Shown one piece after another: positions 50,629 through 58,900 of a DNA stretch of 64,000 nucleotides. The stretch lies in NCBI GenBank assembly GCA_944389925.1, contig CALXOD010000061.1, positions 1 to 64,000 of the forward strand. Direction: 5' to 3'. This DNA is from an uncultured Victivallaceae bacterium (GTDB lineage Bacteria; Verrucomicrobiota; Lentisphaeria; Victivallales; Victivallaceae). Each line of letters starts with the position of its first letter. Within the stretch, counting starts at the first letter, position 1. Position numbers and translations under genes: made by a program. A model generated the notes under the pieces. It was not told where the DNA came from, ran no database searches, and saw only the letters and a program-made list of their open reading frames with translations.

Positions 50629-52143
50629 TCAGAGCGGGCGCCATTCGCGGTGATCTCTGAAAAGAAGTCCAGCCGCTGCTTCAGGGCCTTCAGTACCGGC
50701 CTGGTAAAAGTGAAGCGGCGAGCAGTCCGGAGAATCGCGCCAGGCATCAAGCACGGGCGAGAAAAGCTGCCAGCTGGCGGCAATGACATCACTGCGGATG
50801 AACAACGTCTGATCGCCGAGGAGTGCGTCGAGCAGCAGCCGGGCGTAGGCATCCAGGTTGTCGGCCCCGGCGAATTCGGCGTAGTTGAAATGGAGGGTCA
50901 TGCCGCCCATGCAGAGTTTGGGACCCGGCTGTTTGGCCTGAATGGTCAGTGCCATGCCTTCTTCCGGCTGGACTTTGAGCACGAGGGTGTCCGGCTCCAT
51001 GTCGGCGGAACGGATCGGAGCGAAAATGGAATGCGGCACATGTTTGAAGACGATGGCGATTTCACTGAGTTTTCGTCCGAGCCGCTTGCCGGAGCGCAGA
51101 TAAAAAGGAACATCACGCCAGCGCCAGTTGTCAATAAAAAGTCGGGCGGCAACATACGTTTCGACATTGGAGTCAGGGGCGACGCCGGGTTCCTGACGGT
51201 AACCGGGCAGGTCGTGCCCCGCAACGTACTGGGCCCGGACGAAATCGGCGGCGGGACAGGCGGAGGAAAACGGGCGGATGGAGCGGATGAGTTTGAGCTT
51301 TTCATCCCGTACGGCATCGGGGAGAAAACTCTGCGGCATTTCCATGGCTGCCAGTGCCAGCATCTCCAGCATATGGTTCTGAAACATGTCACGCAGCAGG
51401 CCGGACTGTTCATAATATCCGGCACGGTGCTCCACCCCGAGTTCCTCGGCCACGGTGATCTGGACGTGGTCGATATAATGCCGGTTCCAGACCGGTTCAA
51501 ACACGAGATTGGCGAAGCGGAGCATGGCGATGTTCTGCACGGTTTCCTTGCCGAGGTAATGGTCGATCCGGTAGATCTGGGATTCGGCCAGCGAGCGATG
51601 TAGTTCATGATCGAGTGCCTCCGCGGAGGCAAGATCATGTCCGAAAGGCTTTTCCAATACGACATGCCGCCAGGGGGTGCCGGATTCGGATTCCTGCAGC
51701 AGGCCCGCACCGGCAAGGCGGCCGATCACTTCGCCATAGAGAGTCGTGGAAATCGCCAGGTAGAAGAGATGATTTAGCGGCGTGGCCGATTCTTTGCGGT
51801 CGATTTCGCGCAGTTCGGCGGCGAGCGCCTGATAGGTTTCATCCTGCCGATAGTCTCCACGCAGATAATGGAGCATGTCCAGAAATCGTTCCCGCACAGC
51901 AGGCGCGTCGGCGGGCAGCGCACTGCGGATTTTTTCGCGGAAGGCGGCGGTGTCCAGCATGGCCCGGGCGCAGCCGATGATGACGGAGTCCTCATGCAGC
52001 AGCTTGCGGCGGAACAGCTGATAAAGCGAAGGAAAAAGTTTCCGCTGTGCCAGATCGCCTCCTGCGCCGAAAAGCACCAGCACCGCTGGTTCCGGCGCCA
52101 CCTCAATGCACCACTTCCCCTGCCAGTAATTTTCCTGCAGCAT
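50629..52143 (-). CDS. zwf: glucose-6-phosphate 1-dehydrogenase
   Basis: A 504-residue NAD(P)-dependent enzyme for the first step of the oxidative pentose phosphate pathway. The cofactor loop is VLFGAGGDLAQRKLFPSLYQL; then HVVLEKPFGHDLASA and RIDHYLGKETVQNI with the active-site His. The C-terminal substrate domain has PFYLRSGKRLGRK. Length is usual. It is followed by pgl. Together they supply NADPH and 6-phosphogluconate; no gnd is in the window. Confidence 0.97.
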   Translation of the reverse strand: MLQENYWQGKWCIEVAPEPAVLVLFGAGGDLAQRKLFPSLYQLFRRKLLHEDSVIIGCARAMLDTAAFREKIRSALPADAPAVRERFLDMLHYLRGDYRQDETYQALAAELREIDRKESATPLNHLFYLAISTTLYGEVIGRLAGAGLLQESESGTPWRHVVLEKPFGHDLASAEALDHELHRSLAESQIYRIDHYLGKETVQNIAMLRFANLVFEPVWNRHYIDHVQITVAEELGVEHRAGYYEQSGLLRDMFQNHMLEMLALAAMEMPQSFLPDAVRDEKLKLIRSIRPFSSACPAADFVRAQYVAGHDLPGYRQEPGVAPDSNVETYVAARLFIDNWRWRDVPFYLRSGKRLGRKLSEIAIVFKHVPHSIFAPIRSADMEPDTLVLKVQPEEGMALTIQAKQPGPKLCMGGMTLHFNYAEFAGADNLDAYARLLLDALLGDQTLFIRSDVIAASWQLFSPVLDAWRDSPDCSPLHFYQAGTEGPEAAAGLLFRDHREWRPL

Positions 52144-52229
52144 GATTCCCCCACATCCAGCCGCTGTCTCTCATGCCGGCGGGCATGGGAACTGGCGACC
52201 GGGGCATTTTGATTTCAGATTTCGGGTTC

Positions 52230-52257
52230 GCCGCCGGGCAGAATCAAGACCGGCGGC
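52230..52257 (-). terminator. hairpin after the NifX-like gene
   Basis: An 8-bp perfect stem GCCGCCGG/CCGGCGGC (52230-52237 with 52250-52257) just after the NifX-like stop on the minus strand. No T run follows, so it may be a processing or rho-dependent end rather than an intrinsic terminator. Confidence 0.4.
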
Positions 52258-52266
52258 ATGGATGGC

Positions 52267-52659
52267 TCAATGTCCGGAGCAGCGGCATTTGCCGTCGCCG
52301 TGTTCGTGTCCGTGCTCATGATCATGGTGATGATTGCATCGGAAATCAGGATTGGCATTCAGCGTGCCGCCCAGGTACGCGCCGACCGCTTCGTCGACGT
52401 CTCCGGAGACGCCTCCGATCACCTGGATTCCCGCTTCGGAGAGCGCCTGGATGGCGCCGCCGCCGATACCACCACAGAGCAGGAGGTCGACGCCCTGAGC
52501 CTTCAGCAGTCCTGCCAGAGCGCCGTGTCCGCTGTCGCCGGTGGGAAGTTCCGTTTTTGCGGAAATCAGCCCTTCTTCGATGTGGTAGATGGCAAATGAA
52601 GGGGTATGACCGAAATGCTGAAATACCTGATTGTTTTGGCAGGTGACTGCGATTTTCAT
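52267..52659 (-). CDS. NifX/NifB-type dinitrogenase cofactor-family protein, His-rich tail
   Basis: A 130-residue protein of the dinitrogenase iron-molybdenum cofactor family: MKIAVTCQNNQVFQHFGHTPSFAIYHIE, then GVDLLLCGGIGGGAIQALSEAGI. The final 25 residues are NHHHDHEHGHEHGDGKCRCSGH, a likely metal-binding tail. Such stand-alone members occur widely in anaerobes without nitrogenase and may handle Fe-S clusters or metals. ATG 52659 follows AAGGAGG. It is monocistronic or just upstream of zwf on the same strand. Confidence 0.85.
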   Translation of the reverse strand: MKIAVTCQNNQVFQHFGHTPSFAIYHIEEGLISAKTELPTGDSGHGALAGLLKAQGVDLLLCGGIGGGAIQALSEAGIQVIGGVSGDVDEAVGAYLGGTLNANPDFRCNHHHDHEHGHEHGDGKCRCSGH

Positions 52660-52884
52660 GGATGATGCCTCCTTATGTTCAAGAATATTAGGGTACATTC
52701 CCATGACAATATAGCGTTTTTCGGCTGGCTGTCAATCACTTTTGAGGGTTCTTGCCGCCTCGTATTACGAAAACGACAGGAAAATTTAGAAAGAAAAACT
52801 TTTCTTGAGATGGAAACCGTGTTATATTACCGTACGCTCTATGTAAACTTGGAACGTACAACGCTGAAAGATTATTCCATAACG

Positions 52885-54030
52885 ATGGATGAAAATACCC
52901 GAAAATACCGGTCTCTGGTGGTGATTCCACGCCGCTGGGGTCTTTTGCCGACGCTGGATCTTTATGTCCTCCAGGAGTTTCTGATCAAGCTGAGCGTTCT
53001 GTTGCTGGTCTTTATCATTTTGTTTGTACTGGGAGACGTCTTCAACGAGCTGGGGGACTTTCTGGACGAAGAGGCGCCGATGCGTGACTTTTTCACGTTT
53101 CTGCTGCTGCGGCTGCCGGGTAATATCCGTTTTGTCCTGCCGATTTCCATGCTGCTGGGATGTATGTGGACCATGGCGACGTTCGGGAAAAATCTGGAAG
53201 TGACCGCCATGCGGGCATCCGGAGTGTCGCTGTTCCGTTGCGGGGGGCCGATTCTGGCGATGGGGCTGCTGGTGACCGGCATCAATATCTACTTTAATGA
53301 AGCGCTGGTGCCCTATACGGAGCGGGAAGCGATGGTGGTCCGCAACACTGCGGTGGAAAAGGGCGAAGATTTGAAAATGCTCACATACCGTTCGCCGGAC
53401 CGTTCCTATAACTGGTTTTTCCGCTCGTTTTCCTCTGGGACCGAAAATTCCGGTGTCACCCTCAAGAAAATGCGTCCGGACGGTTCGCTGGAGTGGGACA
53501 TTTCCGCCGCCCGGGTTCTTTTCAACGAGCATCGGGGGTGGACATTTGAGCGGGTGGTGCGGACTCCGTACAGCCGGGACGGCTTGATGCCGAAGCAGTC
53601 GGAGCATCTGCCTTCACTGACGCTGTCGCGGAAGGAACTGCCGGAGACGCCGGACGACATTTTCAATGCGATCAAGGACGAGGAAGAATTGCCCACATGG
53701 GTGATCTGGAGTCTGGTGGCCCGCAATCCGGATATGTCGGACCGGGTGCGTGCCATTTACATGACGGTTTTCTACTATCGGCTGGCTTTTCCCTGGGCCT
53801 GTTTTCTGGCGGTGTTTCTGGGGATTCCGCTGGCGACCAAGAACGAGCGCTCCGGCAGTCTGATGGCGATTATCATGGCGGTGGTGATCATTGTTGCTTA
53901 CATTGTAATCGCGCAGGTTTTCCTGGTCCTGGGCAAGGGCGGTATCCTGCCTGCGCCCATTGCCGGGCTGGCTCCGACGATTGCCTTTATCGCATACGGT
54001 TACTGCAAAGTGTTTTTCAGCCGGGCTTAG
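52885..54030 (+). CDS. LptF/LptG (YjgP/YjgQ) family permease
   Basis: A 381-residue inner-membrane protein with the family topology: helices near 37-57 (LSVLLLVFIILFVLGDV), 80-105 and 115-140, a large periplasmic beta-jellyroll part (about 150-270), then three C-terminal helices. Family text: LDLYVLQEFLIK, EVTAMRASGVSLFR, WACFLAVFLGIPLATKNERSGS. With LptB it extracts lipopolysaccharide. Only one gene is here rather than the usual lptF-lptG pair. The frame opens at 52675; ATG 52885 is chosen because the family has a short N-terminus, but the ribosome binding site is weak. Confidence 0.85.
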   Translation: MDENTRKYRSLVVIPRRWGLLPTLDLYVLQEFLIKLSVLLLVFIILFVLGDVFNELGDFLDEEAPMRDFFTFLLLRLPGNIRFVLPISMLLGCMWTMATFGKNLEVTAMRASGVSLFRCGGPILAMGLLVTGINIYFNEALVPYTEREAMVVRNTAVEKGEDLKMLTYRSPDRSYNWFFRSFSSGTENSGVTLKKMRPDGSLEWDISAARVLFNEHRGWTFERVVRTPYSRDGLMPKQSEHLPSLTLSRKELPETPDDIFNAIKDEEELPTWVIWSLVARNPDMSDRVRAIYMTVFYYRLAFPWACFLAVFLGIPLATKNERSGSLMAIIMAVVIIVAYIVIAQVFLVLGKGGILPAPIAGLAPTIAFIAYGYCKVFFSRA

Positions 54031-54081
54031 CGCCGGGGCGTCGGCGGAGCCGATGCGGGCAAAAGATGCGGGAGGTTGGGT

Positions 54082-54636
54082 GTGAACAGAATTTCCGATG
54101 GCGAACGGACGGTGATCCTGAGTTTTGTCCGGGCGTGTTTATCCGCAGAATTTTCCGGGGAGGAAACTCCCGTTGTGCCGGATCTGGCGCTGCTTCGGGA
54201 AGAGGGAGCCTGTTTTGTGACGTTGCATGAGGCGGATGGAACTTTGCGCGGCTGCATCGGGAATCTGGAGGCGTTTGAGCCGCTGGGAGAAAATCTCCGG
54301 CGCAATGCACTGAATGCCGCGTTCAGCGATCCGCGGTTTCCGCCGCTGGAGCCGGAGGAGCTGGAGGAAATTCAGGTTGAAATATCGGTATTGACGCCGG
54401 CGCGGCCGATTCCGGGACCGGAGGATTTTGTGATCGGGCGCGACGGCATCATTCTGCGTCGCGGGGAACGGGGGGCGGTTTTTCTGCCTCAGGTGGCGCC
54501 GGAACAGGGTTGGGACCGGGAGACGACGCTGGCGTATTTATCCCGCAAAGCGGGGTTGCCGCCGGATGGATGGCGGGCATCAGACGCCCGGCTATTCACA
54601 TTTCAGGCGGAGGTATTCGGTGAACAGAGCGCGTAA
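54082..54636 (+). CDS. AMMECR1-domain protein
   Basis: A 184-residue protein with the AMMECR1 fold: ACFVTLHEADGTLRGCIGNLEAF (the LRGCIG motif), ALNAAFSDPRFPPLEPEELEEIQVEISVL and GAVFLPQVAPEQGW. Bacterial and archaeal members often sit near MEMO and radical-SAM genes (AmmeMemoRadiSam), not present here. The molecular activity is unknown. GTG 54082 lies six bases after GGAGG; the TTG at 54076 has no room for a ribosome binding site. Confidence 0.85.
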   Translation: MNRISDGERTVILSFVRACLSAEFSGEETPVVPDLALLREEGACFVTLHEADGTLRGCIGNLEAFEPLGENLRRNALNAAFSDPRFPPLEPEELEEIQVEISVLTPARPIPGPEDFVIGRDGIILRRGERGAVFLPQVAPEQGWDRETTLAYLSRKAGLPPDGWRASDARLFTFQAEVFGEQSA

Positions 54637-54699
54637 CTTGCATGCGGGGCGGGAAAAAGGGGGACTGGATAGTGGTTTCTCGTTTTTTCGCAGGAGGCC

Positions 54700-54728
54700 T
54701 TGCGTTTTTTCAGATTGGAGTGTATTAA
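54700..54728 (+). promoter_or_regulatory. candidate promoter of the SPFH/metal-ATPase operon
   Basis: TTGCGT (54700-54705), 17 bp, TATTAA (54723-54728), about 100 bp upstream of the first SPFH gene. It is the best match in the 194-bp gap after the AMMECR1 gene. Confidence 0.45.
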
Positions 54729-54830
54729 TATGGTCGCGGTAAAGGGGGGAAGCGCAAAAACAGCGGGAGCGGAGCTCGTGTTTTCGAGGAAGAAACGAAG
54801 TGTTTTTAACATAAGCGGGAGAAGAACGGA

Positions 54831-56768
54831 ATGGAAAGTAGAAATGATCTGAGGGCAGCGGTAGACCGTTCCCGACTGATGATTCGGCTGTCAGTGATCG
54901 GCGGGCTGCTGGCCTTTGTGTTGCTGGCGCTGGTGGTGACGATGGGCATCATCAAAGACAGCTTCGCCGGTTCGGATGTGTTTGCCCTGGCGGTAGTTCC
55001 GTTGACCCTGTCGGTGTTGTTCGCCGTAGCCTCTCTGATTTACGGCATGCTGGGCAGCGCGGCCGCCATCGAGGATGAGGAAAAATTTCTGTTGGAGAAG
55101 CGCAAGGAGAACCGCGCACTCAATGTCGAGGAGGACGTGCGGTTTACCGCGGGACGTTCATTTGAAAATTATAAGAAATATGCACCGTATGTGGTGACAG
55201 TGGTGGCGGCGCTGGGAATGGCGCTGCTGTTGTTTTTGTTCTCCCGTTACTGGCAGGTGCGGCTGGGGGGTGGACCGAAACCGATCAATTCGTTGAATTC
55301 GGCCCTGGTGTCGGCGATTCTGATGCTGCTGTGCCTGTTCAGCGGGGCGTTTTTTGTCGGGCAGTCCCGGCAGACGGCATTCCGGTGGCTCCGACCGATG
55401 GGAAGCTGGCTGGTGGGGGCGGGAGGAATCCTGCTCGGCGCGGCGGTGGTGTCGATCTGCAATCACAATCAGGTGTCGATCGATGGTCGACTGGCACAGG
55501 TTGTTTTCTGGCTGCTGGCGGTGCTGAATGCGGAATTTGTATTGAATTTTGTCATTGAATTTTACCGTCCCCGGACTCTGGAAGAACCCCGGCCGATTTT
55601 TGAAAGCCGGTTGCTGGCGCTGTTTACTGAGCCGGGCGGGGTTATGCGCAATATGGCTGATGCGCTGGATTACCAGTTCGGCTTCAAAGTGTCCGGCACC
55701 TGGATTTACGGATTCATTGAGCGTTCGCTGTTTCCGCTGATGGTGGTCTGGGCGCTGGTGCTGTGGCTTTTTACATGTATTTACGAAGTGGGGCCCGACG
55801 AAGTGGGGATTCGGGAACGGTTTGGCCGGGTAGTTTCCGAAACGCCGTTGCGCGCTGGCGTTTATTTTGATCTGCCGTGGCCTTTCGGGAACATCAACCG
55901 TTTCAGCTGCACCCGGATCCATGAAGTGGTTGCCGGAGAAAATGAAAAAACCGAAAACGCAGGCAAGGCTGAAAAGAAACCGGAAGTGATCCTCTGGACC
56001 AAGGCTCATGCCAGCGGTGAAAATAATTTTGTTGTGGCCGTCGAGCCGGAAGGCATACAGAAAAAAGAAGGCCGGGACGGCGTTTCCATTGCTTTCCTTT
56101 CGCTGGGTATGCCGGTTCAGTACCGCATCCGGGAAGCTCAGTTGATGGATTATGCTTACAGAAATCGGGATCCGGAAGTGATTCTTAAGCGGATCAGTGA
56201 ACAGGTCGCGACGGAATATCTGGCCAGCTGTTCGTTGATGCACATCATGTCCGATGGTCGGCACGAGGCCGCAGATGCGATGAAAGCCCGGATTCAAAAA
56301 CTGGCGGACGCGGAAACGCTGGGGATTGATATTGTGGCGGTCAATCTGCTGGGGATTCATCCGCCGGTGGAAAAAGTCGCCCCCGCTTTCCAGGAAGTGA
56401 TCGGTGCCATGGAGCAGAAAGAGGCTACCGTGTTGGAAGCCAAGGCTTATGCTGCGAAAATTCTGCCTGCCGCCGAGTCGAGGGCCCGGCAGATTGTGCA
56501 GGAGGCAACCTCCTATCGGTATCGCACCAGCAAAGTTGCTGAGGCGGAAAGCCTGCGGTTCGGGAAGCAGTTGCGTTCGTATCTGGCCATGCCGGAGATG
56601 TTCATGCTGAATTCGCATCTGGCGTTGTTGGAAAAGGATGCTGCGGATACGCGGAAATTCATTTTGAGCGCTTCGTTGCGCAATGAGATTTACGAGCTCA
56701 ATTTTGAGCAGAAAGAACGGCTCGATCTGGTCGACGCCGATCTTGGAACATTGGTCAACAAGGATTGA
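54831..56768 (+). CDS. polytopic SPFH-domain protein, HflK-like (first of three)
   Basis: A 645-residue protein that joins a seven-helix membrane part (about 18-40, 50-72, 118-138, 156-177, 191-210, 223-243, 298-318) to an HflK-like SPFH domain starting YEVGPDEVGIRERFGRV (319 onward), with FDLPWPFGNINRF. A charged insert around 380-400 (NEKTENAGKAEKKPE) and a coiled coil, MEQKEATVLEAKAYAAKILPAAESRA, follow. Classic HflK has one helix and about 420 residues, so this architecture is unusual. SPFH proteins assemble into membrane rings that regulate FtsH-type proteases. It starts a run of closely spaced genes to the window end. Confidence 0.82.
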   Translation: MESRNDLRAAVDRSRLMIRLSVIGGLLAFVLLALVVTMGIIKDSFAGSDVFALAVVPLTLSVLFAVASLIYGMLGSAAAIEDEEKFLLEKRKENRALNVEEDVRFTAGRSFENYKKYAPYVVTVVAALGMALLLFLFSRYWQVRLGGGPKPINSLNSALVSAILMLLCLFSGAFFVGQSRQTAFRWLRPMGSWLVGAGGILLGAAVVSICNHNQVSIDGRLAQVVFWLLAVLNAEFVLNFVIEFYRPRTLEEPRPIFESRLLALFTEPGGVMRNMADALDYQFGFKVSGTWIYGFIERSLFPLMVVWALVLWLFTCIYEVGPDEVGIRERFGRVVSETPLRAGVYFDLPWPFGNINRFSCTRIHEVVAGENEKTENAGKAEKKPEVILWTKAHASGENNFVVAVEPEGIQKKEGRDGVSIAFLSLGMPVQYRIREAQLMDYAYRNRDPEVILKRISEQVATEYLASCSLMHIMSDGRHEAADAMKARIQKLADAETLGIDIVAVNLLGIHPPVEKVAPAFQEVIGAMEQKEATVLEAKAYAAKILPAAESRARQIVQEATSYRYRTSKVAEAESLRFGKQLRSYLAMPEMFMLNSHLALLEKDAADTRKFILSASLRNEIYELNFEQKERLDLVDADLGTLVNKD

Positions 56769-56807
56769 AATTGCAATAGGGAAAGTATGCAGGGAGGCGA
56801 AAAATCT

Positions 56808-57743
56808 ATGTCGACGAGCAATTTTTTCAAGCATTGGCCGACGGTTCTGCTCGGGGCGATTGTGGCGGTGGTGTTGTTCATGGCAATCGTCACGTACCAG
56901 GTCAATCAGAATGAGTGCGCGGTGATCACCACGCTGGGGCGGATTGAACAGGTCAGTCCGGAGCCGGGTTTGCACCTGCGCTGGCCTTATCCGTTTCAAC
57001 GGGTTTACAAATTCGACCGTCGGACCCGCTGCTTTGAAGGCAACGCCGGCAAGCTGGAGGAATCCACCACCGCCGACGGTCAGAATATTCTGATTGGTAT
57101 TTTCGTCAATTACCGGATCAGCAATCCGGAACTGTTTTTCACCTCGTTTGAACGGATCAGTGAGGCAGAAAAGCAGCTGAACAACTGGATGCGCGATTCC
57201 CGGAACGCCACGTTCGGTCGGTATCGGTTCAGCCAGATCATCAATACCGATCCGCAGAAGATGAAACTCGGCGCCATTCAGGATGAGATTCTCAAGGAAC
57301 TGGTGGAACGTGCTACTCCGTTCGGTCTGGAAATCCAGTCGGTCGGTATCAACACGATCAATGTTCCGACCACGATCAGCGAAGAGGTGTTCAAACGGAT
57401 GATTCAGGAACGCAAAGTGGTGGCGCAGGATTATCTGTCGCGCGGCGCTCAGGAAGCCTCCGACATCCGGACCAAGGCGGAACAGAGCCGGGCGGAAATC
57501 CTCACCAATGCCGAAGCGACTGCCAAGAGCATCCGTGCCGAGGGCGACGCTGAAGCGGCCAAGTATTACGAAGTGTTCAAGGAAAATCCGGAACTGGCGG
57601 TTTTTCTGCGCAAACTTGATTCGCTGCGCCGGATCATGAAGGGGCGTACCACGCTGGTGCTGGATACCAATGCCGCGCCGTTCGATCTGCTGAAGCCCGG
57701 TGCTGAAAAACTCAAACCCGTAGTCGGCCCGGTCGCCCGCTGA
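56808..57743 (+). CDS. SPFH-domain protein, HflC-like (second of three)
   Basis: A 311-residue protein with one N-terminal helix (about 14-35, VLLGAIVAVVLFMAIVTYQV) and an SPFH domain: QNECAVITTLGRIEQVSPEPGLHLRWPYPFQRV, DGQNILIGIFVNYRI, and a Glu/Ala/Arg-rich coiled coil (QEASDIRTKAEQSRAEILTN, YEVFKENPELAVFLRKL) typical of HflC. ATG 56808 behind GGGAGG is preferred over 56787. It lies 39 bp after the first SPFH gene and 26 bp before the third. Confidence 0.85.
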   Translation: MSTSNFFKHWPTVLLGAIVAVVLFMAIVTYQVNQNECAVITTLGRIEQVSPEPGLHLRWPYPFQRVYKFDRRTRCFEGNAGKLEESTTADGQNILIGIFVNYRISNPELFFTSFERISEAEKQLNNWMRDSRNATFGRYRFSQIINTDPQKMKLGAIQDEILKELVERATPFGLEIQSVGINTINVPTTISEEVFKRMIQERKVVAQDYLSRGAQEASDIRTKAEQSRAEILTNAEATAKSIRAEGDAEAAKYYEVFKENPELAVFLRKLDSLRRIMKGRTTLVLDTNAAPFDLLKPGAEKLKPVVGPVAR

Positions 57744-57769
57744 AAAACGGCACAGGAGAGACGGCAATC

Positions 57770-58897
57770 ATGACGGAAATGGAAAAAAATACAACGGAAT
57801 TTGACCACAGCGGTCAGTATGATTCCGGTTTGCAGTCCCTGGTGCGCAGTCTGCGCATGGCTTTCTTCTTTCTGCTGGTGTTGATCATCGGCATGCTGGT
57901 GTACTTCTTCACTCTGGGAGGGTATGTGGAAGTCAAGCCGCAGGAAGCGGTCATTGTTCTGCGTTTCGGGAAGTTCTACCAGGTTTACGATATCGGCTGG
58001 CACTGGTTTGTGCCCTATCCGGTCACGCGTTTTGTGACGGTGCGGACCAGTCCGCAGTTTCTGCGGGTTGATTTTACGGCCGCATCGACGTCGATTGACG
58101 GCGGCGACCAGGAAGGACGACCGCTGGAACCGGGACGGGACGCCTATTTGATGACCGGAGACGCCAACATTATTCATACTGCGTGGAATATTGTGTACCA
58201 GGTGTCCGATCCGAAAAAATATTATGAACAGTTGCAGACGCCGGCGGATCCGACCGCTCCCGATGAACTGGAAAAAGACGAATACGGTTATTCCGGACGT
58301 CGCGGTCCTCAGACCTTGCTGACCAACTTTTTCCGGCAGGCGGTGATTCAGGTGACTTCCGGGCTGAAGGTGGATGATATTCTTTATACCAAACAGAGTG
58401 CCTATCGTGAGGCGGTGCAGCGGGTATTTGCCCAGCTGGTGGAAAAGGCCGATTGCGGGATTGAAGTCACCGGCGTGACGCTGGATCGTGCGTCGGCACC
58501 GCTCAAGACCAAAGCGGCTTTTGATGAAGTGGCGGCGGCCAGCAATACGATGTCGACGCTGATCAACGAGGCCAAGGAATACATGGTACGTATCGGCAAT
58601 GAGGTGAAGGCGGATGAGGTAAGTATCATCGCCGAAGCGGAGACTTACCGGAAGCAGGTGGTGGCGGAAGTGAAGGCGGAAAGCCAGTATTTCCGCAGTA
58701 TTAATGAAGCCTATCTGGCCAGTCCGAAGACCGTGCTGATGGCGCTTTACAATCAGACCCTGGCGGATGTGCTGGAAGCGCAGGAAGGCAAGTATATTCT
58801 CGGTACTGTGACCGGGGAAGATCGTAAACAGGTTCGACTTAAGATCAATCCGGAACCGCCGCGCCTGGCGAAACCGGCGAATGCGGAGGCGGAGTAA
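57770..58897 (+). CDS. SPFH-domain protein, HflK-like (third of three)
   Basis: A 375-residue protein with one helix (about 29-50) and an SPFH domain: YVEVKPQEAVIVLRFGKFYQVYDIGWHWFVPYPVTRFVTV, MTGDANIIHTAWNIVYQVSD, then a coiled coil (EAETYRKQVVAEVKAESQYFR) and FEV-type ending YLASPKTVLMALYNQTL. It has an insert about 110-125 with Gly/Arg. It is more like HflK than the other two but shorter. It ends 3 bp before the P-type ATPase start, the closest spacing in the cluster, which argues for coordinated synthesis. Confidence 0.85.
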   Translation: MTEMEKNTTEFDHSGQYDSGLQSLVRSLRMAFFFLLVLIIGMLVYFFTLGGYVEVKPQEAVIVLRFGKFYQVYDIGWHWFVPYPVTRFVTVRTSPQFLRVDFTAASTSIDGGDQEGRPLEPGRDAYLMTGDANIIHTAWNIVYQVSDPKKYYEQLQTPADPTAPDELEKDEYGYSGRRGPQTLLTNFFRQAVIQVTSGLKVDDILYTKQSAYREAVQRVFAQLVEKADCGIEVTGVTLDRASAPLKTKAAFDEVAAASNTMSTLINEAKEYMVRIGNEVKADEVSIIAEAETYRKQVVAEVKAESQYFRSINEAYLASPKTVLMALYNQTLADVLEAQEGKYILGTVTGEDRKQVRLKINPEPPRLAKPANAEAE

Positions 58898-58900
58898 ACT

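Noticed and set aside
55158-57767. 869-codon open frame on the minus strand
   Set aside because: Antisense to the first two SPFH genes; composition is shadow-like and it has no recognised motif.
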